Shown: positions 21,624 through 31,674 of the stretch, piece after piece | Layout: every line of letters starts with the position of its first letter | Position numbering within the stretch: position 1 is the first letter of the stretch | Source of the DNA: Blepharisma stoltei | Taxonomy: Eukaryota; Ciliophora; Heterotrichea; Heterotrichida; Blepharismidae | DNA: 64,000 nt | Reading direction: 5' to 3' | Assembly: GCA_914767885.1 (NCBI GenBank) | Contig: CAJZBQ010000004.1 | Span: 597,001 to 661,000, forward strand | The notes under the pieces: generated by a model | Database searches by the model: none | The model's input: the letters and a program-made list of their open reading frames with translations, nothing else | Told to the model about the DNA's origin: nothing | Program-made: the position numbers and the translations under genes

Positions 21624-22758
21624 CTTAAACTAAGAATTAAATTTCTTATCTTCTAGAGTATTCCAATTATTTGAATACTTTATATTCCATCTATTGATTA
21701 AAAGCTTATTTATTCCAAGTTAATCGTCAATTAACAATGAGGCTAACCTAAAGGCTATATAAGTCGGCAAACTTGGAGGAAAATATTTCATTGCATAATT
21801 TAAGAGCTACATAAAATAGGAAAGATTATTAAAGATGTCATTTTTCTAATGGAATTATTCAGATAGCTAAAGGCATTTTTTTCCTTATTTAATTAAGTAA
21901 TAATTGTGATACGCTAAACATTAAAATGATGTGTACCAAACCAGCCCACCCTCTTAGCACATGCATTTGGGGATAGCCAGGACCTTGTGGAGGAGAGGAT
22001 GAGTTCGGTGATGTATATCCGGCCACGCTTTACTTGGCTTGATGGAGCCCAATGTCGAATTAGGCTGGCCGCAGCTCATTCCTGGATCAAGATTTTACCT
22101 CTTGGTGGGGATATACTCGGCGTTGGAAAGGGAAGTTCAGCAAAGTCTGCGTGGCCAATCGGGAAACTTCCTAGCGCGATGCCAAGCCTTGCGTCCTGGG
22201 CGAAGAGTTCCATCTTGATCGAAAGCTTGATCAGAAAATTCGTTTTTTCGAATTTTCTTGAAAGGCAACCCAAGTTTGACGTATGGCATGGTGACCCATC
22301 CCGGCGAGAAGTTTACTCCTTGAGGGTGGCGGCAGGCGGCCCAAAAATGAACCAAGGTGGAGAATCGCATCCATAGGTGCTATAGGAAGGGCGTATACCG
22401 GGAGCTTTCCAATAATAATAAGTTAACCTTAATCGTGATACGCTAAATCAAGATATCTCTTTAAAGTTGAAATTTTAATTAAAATAATTTATACAACTAA
22501 TTAATTTCTTTATAATTTAAGTTTATTTATATAATTATTTTTAAGGATCTCTATTAATAAAAATTCTATGATGCAATATTTTCGCTCTAAGCTAAAACTC
22601 AAACTTGAATAATTTTTTAATTTAATTTAGCATTCCGTTGCCGGTCTTTACCCTCTGAAGCTCTCTAATTTAATAATTTTCTAGAATTTTCTCTAAATCC
22701 TATATCTCTTCGTCCTGATTTTCCGAAATTGCACAAAACACCATAATTTAACCTAGAA
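21624..22758. other. Intergenic region with SINE-like element
   Basis: No gene is supported. It contains one retroposon (21919-22447); short open frames inside it are incidental. The rest is AT-rich. Confidence 0.6.
21919..22447 (+). mobile_element. SINE-like retroposon, family 1, copy 2
   Basis: 529-bp GC-richer insert with a 17-bp target duplication AATYGTGATACGCTAAA (21902-21918; 22431-22447, one mismatch). Landmarks: GTTGGAAAGGGAAGTTCAGC, CCAATCGGGAAACTTCC, and the hairpin AGAAAATTCG-TTTTTT-CGAATTTTCT (22233-22258) followed by GGCAACCC. The tail near the second duplication has AATAATAATAAG, reminiscent of the LINE tail at 45016. No tRNA-like A box was convincing. Confidence 0.82.
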
Positions 22759-25700
22759 ATGGAGTATCCAGCAGCTCCCAATCCTGAGCAGCTCTCAACT
22801 CTTCTAGGGCAGATCATATCAGGTCAAAACTCACAAGAACTTGAAAAATACTTCAAGCGCTATCTCAAACTTTCTCAAAGCATTCAAGACCTGATGAATC
22901 AAATGGTCAATAATACCAACCCACAAATTCGACAACTCTCCAGCGTTTTGCTTACTCCACCTCCGTGAGTGAGCAAAATCAATCGAAAAAATTCATTTTT
23001 TGGTAAAAACCCACCCCTTTGTGGAACAAATTTTTTATGAAAAAAATATTCCGATATAAGATAATTATTAAATGAAATCTTTAGTTAATTTTGTTGAATT
23101 TTAAGCAGCTTCATTTTAAAACATATATTTTGTAATTAAATTTAAATTCTACTTCTCGATTGGGATTTTTTAATTCAAAAACAAAATTACTATATAGGTT
23201 TTTTTAATAAAAAAAATTAACACTCCCATGTGAGAGAAAAAGTTTTTGTGGGGGATTTAGAAAAAAAATCAACAAGCACTGGTTGAGCCTTAATAGTGAT
23301 CTGCAAGTTCAGATCAAAGCAGCTTTGGTTAATCAGATTACGATTGAGCCTGAGCCACTTGTTAGAAAAAATGTTGCAAGCTTAGCAGCAGCCCTTGCCA
23401 TAAACATTCTTCAAACTTGGCCTGAATTACTAGGCTTTATCAATACCTGCATTGACAATGAATCAGTTCCAGCCAGAGAAATTGGACTTTATTTATTAGC
23501 AGAGCTTTTAGAAAACGAAGACATTTGCAAATTCTTAAAGCCTCACCAAGAAAAACTTTTGACTCTCTTCGCAAGATCGCTTGAGGACTCTTCCAGCAGA
23601 GAAATCAGAAAATGCGGTCTTAAAGCCCTTGGAAATTATGTGACCTGTTCAGAGGAAGAAGAAGTCCAATACATGATCCAGCTGATCCCAAAAATCATGG
23701 CAGTCGTCAAAGAATGCGTTGAAGCTCTTGATGAAGAGCTCGTTGTTTTCGCCTTTGACATCTTTGACGAGCTTCTTGATGGTGGCCATAACTTCGGACC
23801 AAATCTAGAAGTTGTAGTAAGAATGGCAATTGAAGCTGTAGGTGGCAACCCTAAGCTTAACTTGTCCACAAGAGAATGTGCTATGGATTTCTTAGAAACC
23901 CTTGGCTCTTCTAATCCTAAAATTTTAAGCGGAAACCCAGAAGTCCTCAGATACCTTTTCCAGCACATTTTCACTATAGCAACTGAATGTGAGGACGATC
24001 CAGAAGAAACCACTCCAGTCGATATGGCATTTCGCCTTATAGATTCATTAGCCATTGACCTCCCCAACAAATCAGTCTACCCAATTGCTATTGAATTCGC
24101 CAAAGCTTTGATTTCAAACCCATCTCCTATACACAGAAAAGCAGGAGTCATTACCATTGGAGTCATTGCGGAAGGTTGCTCTGATTACATGAAGCAGGAC
24201 CTAGAAGCCATTGTTAAGCAGCTGATAAGCGCTTTATATGATGCTGACCAGTCTGTAAGAGAAGGTGCTGGACTTTCTTTGGGATACTGCTCTGAGCACT
24301 TAAAACCTGATATTTTGGAACTCCATGAAGTAATTTTGCCTAGACTTATTGAGATTGTTGATCAGCCAGTCACAAAAGTCAAGCAAAAGGTACTATATGC
24401 TATTGACATTTTCTGTGAAAATTTCGATGAAGATGTAGAGAAATACCTGGCTGGGCTTGTACCTAAATTAATATCAATTGCAGTGCAGGATGGAGATGCA
24501 AAATCAAGACAAATGGCAGTTTCTGCTCTTAGTTCGGCTATTTCTTCAGCTGAACAAAAAATCCTGCCATATTTCAATCAGATTATTCAGTTGCTCAATA
24601 CGCTTTTGAATAATCCTAGAGAAACTGATTTAACATTAAAAGCTACAACTATTCAATGTCTTGGTACACTGGCTTCTTCCTCAACCATAGAGATTTTTGC
24701 TCCTTATTTAGCTTACAGCATTGATATGGCTTTCCATTGCTTATCAGTTGAAACTTTAGAACTCCGCGAAGCTGGCTTCGCATTTTTCTATCTATTAAGC
24801 AGACTCCTCAAAGAGCAAATGGAACCATACATCGATAAAGTTGTAGAAGAAGCTATTAAAACTTGTGAAGCCAGAGAAGGGCTCGAAGTTGGAGAAGGAG
24901 AAAGTGATGAAAGTGACGAGGAGGAAGAAGAAGATGAGTCCACTTATAAGGTTAGAACTGCCTTTTTGGACGAAAAAACTGCAGCCTTACATACTCTTGG
25001 CCACTTATCTCAGGCTTGCCCAGGCAAAATTCTACCATTCTTGCCAAGAATCACTGAAAATATCGAAATTCTGTTCGATTATTTCCATGAAAACATTAGA
25101 ATGCAAGTAGTCACGACAGCTCAGCAAATAATTCAAGGGCTAGTCAAACTTAATGGTGGATATTCTAATGCACAAGAGTTTTGGCTTCTTAAAGTCTTCC
25201 ACAGGTATATTGAGTTCATTTCAGACGATGAAAGCAAAGAAGTCACTATAAGAGTTTTAGAAGCCATTGAAGAATTGCTACATGATGTAGGTTCTGAATT
25301 AATACAAGATGATTATATGAAGCAGCTTGTATATAAGACTCTAATAAATTTGCATTTTTTTAGTATAAAAATAAGATTCTTTATAAAAAGATACTCAGAA
25401 TAGAAAAATTCGCGATCTTATTAAGTGAGCAAGCCTTATGCCAACGTGAAGGAGATGAAACAGAAGGAGACCATGATGAAACTCTGATGGGCGACCTATG
25501 CGATCTTTTACAAGAGCTTGCAAAGGTCTATGGTGAGCGCTTTTCTCCTTATTTCGAGACTTTACTTCCTGGTATTGCTAAATTCACAAAAGCTGAGAGA
25601 AATCCACGTGATAGAACTCTATTCACTGGCCTTCTTGCTGACACCTTAAAACACATGCCTTCCGTTGCTCAAAAATACTCCAACGATTTTTCCTCACTTG

Positions 25701-26520
25701 CGCTCCTCAATCTCCATTCCAATGAGGTTTCCCTTTACAGAAACACTTTATACTATCTTGGGGTCATTTGCCAGCAAGCTCCTCAGCTCGCTTCTAACTA
25801 CCCACAATATTTGCAATCAGTGCAAGCCTTTTTCACACAAGAATTTGAGCCAGCTACTGTTGATAACGCAGTTGCTGCAATTTCCAGGATGATTTATACA
25901 GCTCCACAAGCGCTACCACTACCACAACTTCTCCCTGTGATTTTCCCTAAGTTACCATTAAAGGACGATTACTCAGAAACCTCGACAGTCTTAAAAGCAA
26001 TAGTTTTTCTCTTTGAGAATAATATTATTGACATGTCAAGCTACTTAGAGTAAAATATTTTGTTCGTTTATGAAAGGAGTTTTTTTTTAAAAAAAAATAT
26101 ATAAATTTATATTAATTTTTTTTGAATGCACAAAAATTGAATTGCAAAACATAATCTAATTTGCAAAGTTTATGCTTTAACATACAAGTTGCCTAAAATT
26201 AATAATTATAACTTCTTTATCAATTTCCTTTTTCCTAGAAAATTTTTTGTTAGCTATTACTTTTTACCCTGAAAATAGTAAATTTTGTAATGGTTTTGCT
26301 CACTCATGAAGAGTGAGGAGTTAGAAAATCACTAGAATTGATAATTGAAGGACTTGTTGTAAATGCAGCAGAGCCTGACAAATATAAACTTGAGATCAGC
26401 TTATTGACTTCCATGAGAGGAATTGTCAATAAAGTGAGGGAAACTCCAGTATTTGTGCAAGTCGCTCAGAAATTGACACCAGAGAACCAAGCACTTCTTG
26501 CACAAATACTACAAGGTTAA
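22759..26520 (+). CDS. Importin-beta family nuclear transport receptor (IPO4/IPO5-like), three IESs
   Basis: HEAT-repeat karyopherin that carries cargo through nuclear pores under Ran control. Exons 22759-22952, 23258-25344, 25401-26045 and 26333-26520 sum to 3114 nt, giving 1037 aa, close to the usual 1050-1100. Seen: the N-terminal RQLSSVLLRKKINKHW motif (RRKI..HW in the family, spanning an IES junction), about 20 HEAT repeats, and an acidic loop at residues about 620-640 (GEGESDESDEEEEEDESTYK) typical of IPO4/IPO5 proteins, then EKTAALHTLG. No introns. All three junctions fall at TA with matching codon phase, and each is required for a continuous frame. Confidence 0.9.
22953..23257. mobile_element. 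MITE-type IES (copy H), plus orientation
   Basis: TA-flanked, 305 bp. The left CTCCACCTCCGTGAGTGAGC and second motif near 23015 are recognisable; the right end is decayed (TGTGAGAGAAAAAGTTTTTGTGGGGG). Excision gives SVLL-RKKINKHW. Confidence 0.9.
25345..25400. other. Short IES, 56 bp
   Basis: TA-flanked, AT-rich, with stops. Removal joins VYKTLI to EKFAILLSEQ at codon ATA in frame. It has no MITE motif, so it belongs to a distinct short-IES class. Confidence 0.75.
26046..26332. mobile_element. Diverged MITE-type IES (copy I), minus orientation
   Basis: TA in TTA (26046-26047) and CTA (26333-26334) give SSYLELIIEG on excision, 287 bp. Recognisable MITE ends lie 5 bp (left) and about 11 bp (right) inside these boundaries (right end GCTCACTCATGAAGAGTGAGGAG), so the functional boundary has moved relative to the transposon end. 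Confidence 0.8.
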
Positions 26521-26652
26521 ATAAGAAGTTTCTATAATTAAATGGGTTTTAGCTTAAATATACGGTTATGCTAAAGCATAAGAATAAGATAGAATTTAAT
26601 TATTATTTTTCTCCTGAAAAATAGATTATTATCTATTGATGTGGATTAATAT

Positions 26653-28452
26653 TTATAAGCACATCATTTTCGTATTTTTTCGAAGATTTTCGTACTCCTT
26701 TGCCATATCACTGAAGGACTTGTGATAGTTTTTGAAAGCCTTACTTTGATTTGCCATGTTGGCGCTGAAGTGATCGCATTTTTCAATTAAATTATGAATT
26801 TTTACGAATCTATCGGAAGCAGGAGTATTTGATTTTGATGAGCTGTGGATATAAGAATTTCTTAATGATATCGGCGAATTACATTTTTCTAGCTTTATTA
26901 AGCTCTTTTATATAAATTTCCCACTTATATTCCTAACTAACTACTTTAAATTTATTTTATGAAAAAGTTTTATATTTTGTGAGTTATATTCCTCCTGGGC
27001 GGGTATCCTTATGCATATCCGAACGTAACTTTTTTGTGCAAGAAGCTGCCCAAGGAGTGGGATAGCTTTGAAGCAAGAGGCCAAGTCTGGCTCAAGTCGA
27101 AGACTTTGCATCTTTTGTACCAGCAGTGCCAAAGCTCAGGTTGGATGCCTGATCGATACAGGGTGACTTTCCAGCATAGACTGCTTGGTGGCATGCCCCG
27201 GATGGCCCAAGTTTTGAGTTTTCCCTTGAAGATAATCAGGTAAAAGGGAAGACAGGCTTCACAAGATCTCAAAGGCTATAGTCTCTCCAATTGAATTAGT
27301 CCATATGAAATGGACAACCTGATTTTTAAGCTAAGAAGGTTTTGGTAAAGCTGGCGTTTGGGGTTGAGATGGAAATTCCTGACAAAATCTGCATTTTGCT
27401 GATCAAATATGGAGGCCCCTGCCCAAGAAATCGACGGTTTCAACTTGGACTCAAGTTGCTTCGAGGAAATCTTACTGTAACGCTGTGAAAGCACGGTGCA
27501 AGGAAGTAGGGCTTAAAACACACATCATAAACTAATCTAATCAATATTTTGTGAGTCCTTACTCCTCAGTTAGCAGCAAGCAAATTATTGGAAAAAAAAC
27601 TGTTTTTTGGAAAAATTAACCTCTTTTAAGAAGCGAGCAAAATTTGTTCATATAATATCTCTTACGTAAATATTTTATATATTATTAATAATTGCTATAA
27701 TGAGATATGCTTTTTTGCCTTGAGTGGCGCGGTACGGGCGCCACTTCGGCAAGCTCCTTCTTCCAGTTGGTCGAGCCAACTCAGGTTGGTTCGGCCAACT
27801 AGAATTGACAAGTCTCCCCAAAAAGGCCTCACTTGTCAATTCTCCAGTTGGCCGAACCAACCTGAGTTGGCTCGGCCAACTGGAAGAACGAGCTTGCCGA
27901 AGTGGCGCCCATACCGCGCCACTCAAGGCAAAAAGCTATATACAGCTAATTCTATTTATTTTAGATAGGTTATATTTAAAACATAAATATTATAAGCTAA
28001 ATTAGATTTTTCTTTTTAAATATTAAATTTTTTAAAAAAAATGTATATAATTTCTATCAATTAACAAAAAATAGCCTTATTGAGCAAGCAAAAAAATCTT
28101 TCTTTATTTTGAAAAGGGTATGAAGTTATCAAAAATTGTATAAATTTCTTGGAGGACTTTTGCTTTGAATTCTCCTGAGAGATATAACCTTTGGAGAAAG
28201 GTTGCTAGGGGATCTTGAATGAGACCTTAATGGGGAATTAGAATCGGTTTTGCTTCGGCTAGTGTCTTCTTTTATTCTTGAGGATACTTGCTCTAGTGAC
28301 TCAGCTTCATGAGTTTCGAGGGATTTATATAAAAGATTTCTTGCAAGGAGGTATTTATGCCTTGCATTAATTTTGCTAGAGGCTGGTCTTTTAATTGATT
28401 CCAGGTAGTGCCTTTGCTGGTCTCTGAATAATGAACGGTAAAGTGATTCCAT
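26653..28452 (-). CDS. Small charged coiled-coil protein, split by 1.2 kb IES
   Basis: Exons 28452-28141 and 26895-26653 (555 nt) give 184 aa. The first exon is basic and Ser/Arg-rich (RSHSRSPSNLSPK, RRIQSKSPPRNL). The second exon continues KLEKCNSPISLRNSY and ends in a coiled coil (FSANMANQSKAFKNYHKSFS ... KEYENLRKN). The join rests on a TA pair of matching phase (TTA codon) and on compositional continuity (Ser-Pro-rich on both sides), not on a known family. Without excision the first exon would end at NLYNF. Function unknown. Confidence 0.55.
26985..27556. mobile_element. SINE-like retroposon, family 2
   Basis: GC-richer insert of about 570 bp with a 13-bp target duplication ATATTTTGTGAGT (26972-26984 and 27544-27556). 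It contains a small hairpin GTCCAT-ATGAA-ATGGAC followed by AACC (27299 on), similar in layout to family 1. Orientation not settled. Confidence 0.6.
27560..28118. mobile_element. Diverged MITE (copy J) hosting a foldback
   Basis: Left ACTCCTCAGTTAGCAGCAAGC..GTTTTTTGGAAAAATTAACC and right ATTGAGCAAGCAAAAAAATC..GAAAAGGG with TA on both sides look like decayed plus-orientation ends. The middle is replaced by the foldback. Confidence 0.5.
27709..27936. repeat. Long foldback palindrome
   Basis: Two arms of about 110 bp, nearly identical inverted copies (left starts TTTTGCCTTGAGTGGCGCGG, right ends CCGCGCCACTCAAGGCAAAA), including GCCAACTCAGGTTGGTTCGGCCAAC-type cores, with a central TTGACAAGTC/CACTTGTCAA hairpin. 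Strikingly GC-rich compared with the surroundings. Confidence 0.88.
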
Positions 28453-29156
28453 TTATTTGTGATATATTGTAACCTTATCCTCTCTAAATATTTTGAAGTC
28501 TATGAATGTCTTTAGAATAAAATAAAAATCAGAATTTGATGAAAAACATTTATAAAAAATATAAAAGTTGAAATGAAATTACTCTTACTCCCCTCCGTGA
28601 GCGAACAAAATAATGTTACTCGCTCACGGGAAGAGGGTAATTTTTTTCAAAATTTAACAAAAAAATTACAATTTGTAAAAGTTGAGAAGTGAAGATTAAT
28701 CTAATTGCAAAATTTATGTTTAAAATGCAGACTGTTTAAAATAAAGCAGAATTAGCTAGAGATTTATTATAATAATTATCACTTATATATCAATTTTTTT
28801 TTTCATAAATAATCTTTATATTAAAAATTTTTGTCCACTCACGGAGTGTAGGCTTTGGGCAAAATAGGAATTTTTCCAACCTTTTGTTCGCTTACGAAAT
28901 GGGAATTAGAAAAAAATAATTAATCTTATCACTTATAACTGATTAATAACCCAACTTTATTTTAAGTGAAATCTCTAATTCAATTCAGAAATGTATATGG
29001 CAACTTTTCTTTAATCTGGATTGGCATCGCCTTAATTACACTTACTTTAATAATAAAAGACACCTATATTAAATTTACAAGACATCATTAAAGCTTTATC
29101 TTTCTTGCTGAGGTATGCTAAATTTAATATCACTTCTACTTAATTAGTTTCTTAAC
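28453..29156. other. Intergenic region with one MITE
   Basis: Contains MITE copy K; otherwise AT-rich. A 38-codon hydrophobic open stretch at 28976-29091 has no start codon and is not called. Confidence 0.5.
28586..28906. mobile_element. MITE (copy K), minus orientation
   Basis: TA-flanked, 321 bp, CTCCCCTCCGTGAGCGAACA at the left and TTTTGTTCGCTTACGAAATGGG at the right. Intergenic, between the coiled-coil gene and aquaporin. Confidence 0.88.
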
Positions 29157-29897
29157 TTATTTAGCTTTCTTGGCGGTTGAGAAAAGACCAGCATCAAGGT
29201 GAGGAGCGTCTTCTTTAAGCACAGACTCGTTCTTCTCGTTTCTTTCTGTCAAGAAAATAATTGCAAGTCCGACACCTACTATTACTCCAATAAGAGGTCC
29301 AAGAAGGTAAACTGGGACACTGTCCAAGTAGTTAAATGAGTCATCGCTATAGCGAATTGCTTGCACAACATCAATAGCAATGCAGACTGTTGGGTTGAAG
29401 CATCCTCCTGAAATGTGTCCTACAGTTCTAATTCCTGCAAGGACTGTAAAGGCGATAGCCATGCCTGCTGCAATTGTAGAGTCCAAAACTGCGCTAGTTA
29501 CCAACACTACAAGCACTAAATGTCCAGTGAATGCAGCTTCTGCTAGATAAGCTTCGAGATTGGTTTCTCCTGCTGGAACGCCAACATAGAAGTGTCCACC
29601 TGAAATTAAAGTACCCAAAAGCGCTCCAAATAAGGCTCCGACAATCTGGCAAAGGAAATATAAAAGATGTTCTTTCAGGAAGTTCTTTTCGAATGTTCTC
29701 GTGAACCACCATTCCTTGACAATGGCTCCGAGAGTGACTGCTGGGTTGAAGTGAGCTCCACCGATAAAGCCAGTACCTACAATGATAACCCAGAAGCCAA
29801 TGCCAACTGCAAAGGCGTTCCCGTGGCTTGCAAAGATTATAAACGTAAGAGCAGCTGTCCCGTAGGTTTCAGCGAGCAACCTCCTCCACAATTTCAT
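29157..29897 (-). CDS. Aquaporin/MIP-family channel
   Basis: Six-helix membrane channel for water or small solutes, 246 aa, intact. First half-helix motif GGAHFNPAVTLG. Second is GGCFNPTVCIAID, so the usual NPA is NPT. Asn is kept in both motifs; Arg does not follow the second motif in the usual place (NPxR becomes NPTVC), which suggests a changed selectivity filter. Other hydrophobic segments fit MIP topology. The C-terminal tail is short, charged and Lys-rich. No introns or IESs. Substrate cannot be predicted from sequence. Confidence 0.9.
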   Translation of the reverse strand: MKLWRRLLAETYGTAALTFIIFASHGNAFAVGIGFWVIIVGTGFIGGAHFNPAVTLGAIVKEWWFTRTFEKNFLKEHLLYFLCQIVGALFGALLGTLISGGHFYVGVPAGETNLEAYLAEAAFTGHLVLVVLVTSAVLDSTIAAGMAIAFTVLAGIRTVGHISGGCFNPTVCIAIDVVQAIRYSDDSFNYLDSVPVYLLGPLIGVIVGVGLAIIFLTERNEKNESVLKEDAPHLDAGLFSTAKKAK

Positions 29898-30249
29898 TTT
29901 AATTACAAGAAAGCATTTAATAGGACTTATAGAAGATGAGAAGTATCTAACTTTCCTTCTTTAAATTGGAATTAATATTGGTAAAGCTTACTTTAACTTC
30001 GCTTTAATTTTTTTTCGATAGGAAAATTTTATGAATGAATGAATAATAATTTTGTAAAATTTATTTTTCACCTAATTTAAAGGAAAAAATTGCAAGAGAA
30101 TGTTAAAAAGATTTTACACTGAATTGATTAATATTTTAAATTAATTTTTTATAAAAATAAATTTAAATGCACAATTTTTTTTTTTAAATTTTAAAAATTT
30201 TTAAGAGAAAAATTTAATATAATTTTGTTTAAAAGTGAAAATATTAATT

Positions 30250-30337
30250 TTTTATTAAACTAATTTTAACTTAAATAATAGAAAATCAAACCCCTTCCAG
30301 TAGGAACAGAATTTTTGTCCAACTTCGAGGGGAGAGT
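30250..30337. mobile_element. Right end of a decayed MITE (copy L)
   Basis: CCCCTTCCAGTAGGAACAGA..TTTTTGTCCAACTTCGAGGGGAGAGTA resembles the right hairpin of the family; the left end could not be placed (possibly near 29992). Confidence 0.4.
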
Positions 30338-30425
30338 AAGAAAATAATTTATCCAACATTTTTGACAAATTGCAAAAAATAAGGTAGAAGGCTTGAAAAT
30401 AAAAAAATATAATAAAGAAATATTC

Positions 30426-30797
30426 TAAACTCCCCCCTCCGTGAGTGAACAAAAATATTTTGTTCACACACGGAGGGGGGTTAATTTTTTTTTTTTAAAA
30501 AAATTTATATATAAATTTTTATAAAAAATATTTTTTTTTCAAAATTCGAAAAAATTGAAAAGCAAATATTAATTTAATTTATAAAATTTTTATGTTTTAA
30601 AAAGCAATTCGTTTTAAAATTAAACAGAATTAGCTCTAGATTTCATTATACTAATTATCATTTATATATCAAAATTTTTTTTCCATAAAAAATTTTTTCT
30701 ATTAAAAAAATTTTTTGTTCACTCACGGAGGGTGGATTTTTGGGCAAAAATAGCGATTTTTTCTAATGGTTTTGTTCACTCACAGAAGGGGGGGGAG
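30426..30797. mobile_element. MITE (copy M), minus orientation, full length
   Basis: TA-flanked, 372 bp, with CTCCGTGAGTGAACAAAA and its hairpin partner at the left and GTTCACTCACAGAAGG-G(n) at the right; intergenic. Confidence 0.9.
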
Positions 30798-31043
30798 TAA
30801 GCTGCATTGAAGCTGCTAGAATAATGATAAAAACAATTTTCAACAAGATGCAGTTACTATAAAGATCTGTTCGAAGCAAAACTCTTTAAATTAGCATTAT
30901 AGAATGAGTTAAGTTAGAGTTAATTATTTAAATAACACTTTATTTCATACGCCTTTTCATAATTTTTTTAAACATTTAAATCGCATTTTTATGTCTTCTA
31001 TTTTATTCTCATCTTCTATTTTTTAATTTCAAAAAGTGTATAA

Positions 31044-31480
31044 AATGAAAACTCCAATAAAAAGCTATAATAAAAACAATTACATTTCCAATTAATTTGA
31101 TGCAGCCATACGAAATAGCGTTAGAAAAATATCTTACCCAAAAATTCTTAAAAATGATAGCAATGATTTCAATAGAGAAGATTTAGCATATATTTTAAAA
31201 AAGCAAAACTTGAGTATAATAAAGCTATAGATGGCAAGCAAGTCATTAAATAAATAATTTTAAAAACAATAAAAATGAGGCTATTGATGTAATTACTATG
31301 GGCACTCTTACACCTTTGCTTGATGATTGATAAGTAGAAAACACTCATAAAAAGACTCTAGCAAGTTGGCACGATTAGCAATATACCAAATATATAGAGT
31401 TGTTGCGGGAGCTAATGATGATGCAATTACAAAAACTATTCTTCAGAACTGATCTTTTAATTGGTTAGCCTTTCAAACTT
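31044..31480 (+). pseudogene. Decayed coding remnant, unidentified
   Basis: Protein-like stretches separated by stops and frame changes: MKTPIKSYNKNN, FNREDLAYILKKQNLS, AIDVITMGTLTPLLDDW and SSKLARLAIYQIYRVVAGAN. Their composition differs from random AT-rich spacer. No family recognised; it could instead be a gene carrying an unresolved small IES. Confidence 0.3.
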
Positions 31481-31674
31481 GAGACTATTTTAAACTCAAT
31501 TCATCATTTTTAATCATTCTAATCAAAATTATAAGAATAAAGCTCACTAAACTAAATTATACAAATAGCAATTAATGACATGAAAATGATGAGCATAAGG
31601 TGGCGCCCACATGATTGAAAATTAAAATAATTTATTAAGATAGTAATTAAACACATAATAAATTAAAAATCAAT

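Larger units (their letters stand above)
26896..28140. other. Composite IES, 1245 bp
   Basis: TA-flanked by prediction. It contains a SINE-like element (26985-27556), a diverged MITE (about 27560-28118) and, inside that MITE, a 228-bp foldback palindrome (27709-27936): three different repeat classes nested in one predicted excision unit. Confidence 0.55.
29898..31674. other. Long intergenic region with MITE copies and decayed coding remnants
   Basis: 1.8 kb without an intact gene: a degraded MITE end near 30250-30337, a good MITE (30426-30797) and protein-like fragments around 31060-31480 (separate entry). The rest is AT-rich. Confidence 0.55.

Noticed and set aside
21987-22376. 129-codon open frame in a GC-rich block
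   Set aside because: Lies within the SINE-like element with a target duplication; the protein has no family features and other copies lack the frame.
26050-26335. A MITE sitting in the 5' splice site of a 15-nt intron (GTAGAAAATCACTAG after excision)
   Set aside because: The motif looks perfect, but the resulting frame is off by one. A plain TA/TA excision at 26046/26333 restores the frame and makes the CDS divisible by three.
27675-28005. Overlapping 80-93 codon frames on both strands
   Set aside because: They arise from the palindrome, which is GC-rich and therefore poor in stops.
28976-29091. Hydrophobic 38-codon stretch (VYGNFSLIWIGIALITLTLI)
   Set aside because: No start codon, no intron or IES join that supplies one; kept as unassigned spacer.
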